DNA from: Sarcocystis neurona
Lineage: Eukaryota > Apicomplexa > Conoidasida > Eucoccidiorida > Sarcocystidae
Assembly (NCBI GenBank): GCA_000727475.1
Contig: KL647304.1
Span: 8,440 to 72,439, forward strand
Length of the DNA: 64,000 nt
Direction: 5' to 3'
Shown: positions 61,442 through 64,000 of the stretch, one piece after another
Position numbering within the stretch: position 1 is the first letter of the stretch
How the letters are laid out: each line of letters starts with the position of its first letter
The notes under the pieces: model-generated
What the model was told of the DNA's origin: nothing
Seen by the model: the letters and a program-made list of their open reading frames with translations, nothing else
Database searches by the model: none
Made by a program: the position numbers and the translations under genes

Positions 61442-61921
61442 GAGCGGCCGTGTAGTTGTACGTCAGCTCAACTGTGGAAGAATTCTGCGGCTTTTCGAAA
61501 CTTTCTGTTGCCCTTACGTGAGCGGTGAAGAAGACAAAGTGGAACAGAGCGCAGGTCGCGCAAGTGAAGGACGTCGGAAATTTCATTTCTTACATCCTTG
61601 CACTGTTTCATCAACGCAGAGGACAACGTTGGGATTGCCACCTCGCAGCTGCTGGGGAATCTTCTGCCTTGCTGATTAGTTAGAAATCTCGCAATCTGTG
61701 CTCTATGCAACGTGCTGACCGCTGAGCCAATGGCGCCTATTAAACACCGGATGCACGTCGCACCCCTTTACTGCAGCGATTCTCTGTCAGGCCTCCTGAT
61801 TGGATCCCATGCATGACAGCAATGGCACAGAAGAACTCTTGCGGTACACTTGTCTAGACCAGTGCCGGTTGCAACTCAAATGTAGAACAATCTCTTATGT
61901 GTCTAGCGATATGGTAGGTAG

Positions 61922-62269
61922 GCGGTGGGCCAGCCGCGAAGAGCAATTCCTGACGGGGAGCAGCCGGACACACCCGCTCTGAACTGCCTGCGATACGGAC
62001 TAGAGTCCTGGCAACATACGAGGCCTTCACCGCGGCAGCAGACAAGGACAACTAAGGGGTGTTGTCGATTAGACGCGTGTGGCCGAAACACACTGATCTG
62101 GGGTGCGCTAGGCGCGCAAGACGCCGGCTTTTCGGCTGTTCATCACGGTAGGAAAATACGTTCAGCGAATACCGGCCATTTCACGCCTCTACATGTTTCG
62201 ACACACAATGGTATTATCTGCCTGGCCCTGTACTTGCTCTTACAGACAATGGGATTACCTGTATGGTGA
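61922..62269 (+). CDS. Terminal exon with hydrophobic tail
   Basis: An open frame of about 115 codons of mixed composition. A Cys cluster (KGCCRLDACGRN) lies in the middle, and the stop immediately follows GIICLALYLLLQTMGLPVW. A hydrophobic tail at the exact C terminus, without a cytoplasmic extension, fits a GPI-attachment signal. Together with the signal-peptide exon at 60147 it suggests one secreted, membrane-attached protein of about 2.1 kb gene length. The acceptor is weak and a frame change from the preceding block (61800-61920) is unresolved. Confidence 0.4.
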   Translation, partial: AVGQPRRAIPDGEQPDTPALNCLRYGLESWQHTRPSPRQQTRTTKGCCRLDACGRNTLIWGALGAQDAGFSAVHHGRKIRSANTGHFTPLHVSTHNGIICLALYLLLQTMGLPVW

Positions 62270-62388
62270 TTTTTCTTGCATTGTTGCCCGTGAGATGTTT
62301 TAGCGTGGCTGGGCCGCATTGTGTTATCCAGAAGAGACCGCAAGAGTAGGGCACATGCTCGACACCAGTGAAGGCGTCGGATGAGTGA

Positions 62389-62676
62389 CTGGCACAAAGT
62401 TTAGTGCAGAGAGTGATCAAGATTAAATCGGGATTTGTCCCACGTGGTTGCTTTGCCACGAGTGACGAAGCTGTCCTGCGACAGCTGTTTTACCGCGTTT
62501 GTGGCCTTCTTTCCAACTCTAAATTCCATTCTGAGGCGAACGTTTGTGGACAAGAGGGTACAAATATTGTCGCTGAACTCCTAGTGAGTTTACAAGAGGC
62601 TGGTGAGAAAAAATCGGCGTCTCTCTCTACTAGAACGCCCCCTACATGGAGGTATTCAGTAGCAGACGCCTCTTGA
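62389..62676 (+). CDS. Exon-like block, possible start of another gene
   Basis: Open for 95 codons with mixed composition. It includes SDEAVLRQLFYRVCGLL and NIVAELLVSLQEAGEKK, a helix-like amphipathic pattern unlike the other blocks. Donor-like GAACTCCTA/gtgagt and GAGGCTG/gtgaga lie inside. Function unknown. Confidence 0.35.
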   Translation: MAQSLVQRVIKIKSGFVPRGCFATSDEAVLRQLFYRVCGLLSNSKFHSEANVCGQEGTNIVAELLVSLQEAGEKKSASLSTRTPPTWRYSVADAS

Positions 62677-63221
62677 AGCGTGACACGCACCACCTACCGG
62701 AGCATCTAGCATCGCCCAACACCTGAGGTACGAGAGTACTCCGCAGGGAGGAGAAAAGAAATCGAGAGTCTCTGATGACTCCTATTGTTGCCTTGCGTTG
62801 CCAAATGTGACTAATCACAGTGTTTTTTCGGAAACGTTTTCTCTGTTGCGGGACCACGGCATACATTAATTCGCATCCTCATTATGTGTACATCAATACG
62901 TGTTGATGAATTTGGGCGATGGCTCTAGTTTTACGCAGTCTTCCTCTCTGCAGCTACGTGTCGCTGAACCTACCAATGCAAAATTCTTAGGTCTGGATAC
63001 CCCCAGCGCATGGGACACGGTTCGTCAACCAAACCGTTATACTTGTCTATACGGTCCTAGAAAGTGCTAAATGAAGAACAGTGACAGAAGTGCATGCACT
63101 TCGGCGGCAGCGTGAGACGTAGCGACCGGTCAAGCAATCCACGAGTGGGGCCAAAACGACTGGAGAGAGACAATCGAAACCTTTCCAGCGATTTAAACAT
63201 ATGTTTGGACACGTGCCCTAA
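62677..63221. other. Region without supported genes
   Basis: No frame above about 75 residues and no repeat or RNA gene recognised. It may be intron or spacer between the flanking blocks. Confidence 0.3.
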
Positions 63222-63483
63222 CCATACCTGAATGTGAAATGCCTAGAGCTTTTGCGTCTATGTAGTCACCGCTGTGTGTGGAATCCAGCGAAAACAGCGA
63301 TATGTCATCGTTTGCACACGCTGGCGCTGCAGCGCTTCAAAGTCACCTGCCGCGACATCTTGGGAGACGCATACTCTAGGCATTTCATCATGCTCAAAAA
63401 GAACCTCAGGGCACAAAATAGGCGGAAAGGGCTCCTTATCCTCCGACACTCTAGACGCTGGCGGGGATCGTTTGGTCGAGCAG
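63222..63483 (+). CDS. Exon ending at a strong donor
   Basis: Two + frames are open up to CGAGCAG/gtgagg at 63483. One reads HRLHTLALQRFKVTCRDILG. The other is Ser/Thr/Cys-rich (VCGIQRKQRYVIVCTRWRC). The donor is convincing but the frame is not decided. The gene continues toward or beyond the window edge. Confidence 0.3.
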
Positions 63484-64000
63484 GTGAGGCGATAACATCT
63501 GTCACTCTTGCGAAACGCGTGAGGCAGCAGTATTTGAAAAGTTACTGGATACTAACGTCGAAAGCGACAGGTTCTTTCCCACGAGGGTGATACGGCGGCC
63601 GGTGGCATATTTGCAATCTGACGACCACCCGTAGTGGCACAGTGTGTATGTGCATACGAGGAGGGGAGGGGGCTGTCTACGTCCGCGTGTCTCGACGTAA
63701 TAGGCATCACTTCTTGCAGCAGAAACAGTGACGCACTTGGTAGTGTTGTCAGGTAGCAGTGCGGGATCAAGGAGAGTGGGAGATGCCAGAAGACGTGCCT
63801 CGTCTTCTAGGGATTTAGAAATGCTGCCACGAAAAGCTAAGGCGTAGTTATGTGAAACCTCAGGCTTGCAAGAGTAAGACGCCGACAGATGCTGTTGACC
63901 TTGTTAGCGTTAGTTGAAATATTTCGGTTTATTCAAGGCGTGTACCCTGTGGTTCTTAAGGTTTGCTTGGCATTGTGTGACTGACGGGACTTCTACCACT
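63484..64000. other. Window end, no supported gene
   Basis: Probably intron or spacer after the 63483 donor. Only short overlapping frames are present. Confidence 0.25.

Noticed and set aside
1..64000. tRNA, rRNA, CRISPR arrays, insertion sequences, retroelement reverse transcriptase or viral genes
   Set aside because: No cloverleaf with intact A/B boxes, no rRNA core words, no regularly spaced short identical repeats and no transposase or polymerase motifs were seen.

Overview
The window is eukaryotic nuclear DNA. It has near-balanced base composition, no long uninterrupted reading frames, no ribosome-binding-site or operon layout, GT-AG splice signals, and a 567-base assembly gap. The short cysteine-rich coding pieces with secretion leaders and hydrophobic C-terminal tails suggest an apicomplexan, most likely a coccidian with SRS/SAG-type surface antigens. 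That assignment is inference from motif style. No gene here could be matched to a named protein.

Left half (1 to about 34 kb): an old, degenerate head-to-tail array with a period near 1.95 kb. The same ordered landmarks recur in every unit, for example a core reading close to tactctctgccgttg at 1021, 2985, 4959, 6881, 8754, 10566, 12586, 15024, 17086, 26974, 29986 and 31953. Units differ by roughly a fifth to a third of positions and by many indels. Hand alignment of one block shows no codon periodicity, so the units now look non-coding or pseudogenic. Unit 7 is lengthened by a younger 309-bp tandem duplication. The assembly gap lies inside this array.

Right half (about 37 to 64 kb): small coding blocks, nearly all readable on the + strand. 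They are separated by very short candidate introns (39-117 nt) that keep phase. The best models are 37.1-39.0 kb, 40.1-41.0 kb, 44.6-45.6 kb and 47.1-48.3 kb. Further exon-like blocks continue to 63.5 kb, including a signal-peptide exon at 60147 and hydrophobic-tail exons ending at 40960 and 62269. One convincing minus-strand C-terminal exon (45904-46163) has 14-residue Ser/Thr/Lys repeats followed by a membrane or GPI-type tail. Several blocks show frame breaks, so the cluster probably mixes live genes and pseudogenes.

Strand composition differs between the halves. The + strand is pyrimidine-rich to about 45 kb and purine-rich from about 49 kb onward. Together the features read as an expanding and decaying family of secreted or surface proteins beside a much older decayed tandem array, as in subtelomeric or antigen-cluster regions. 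No rRNA, tRNA, CRISPR array or intact transposon was seen.
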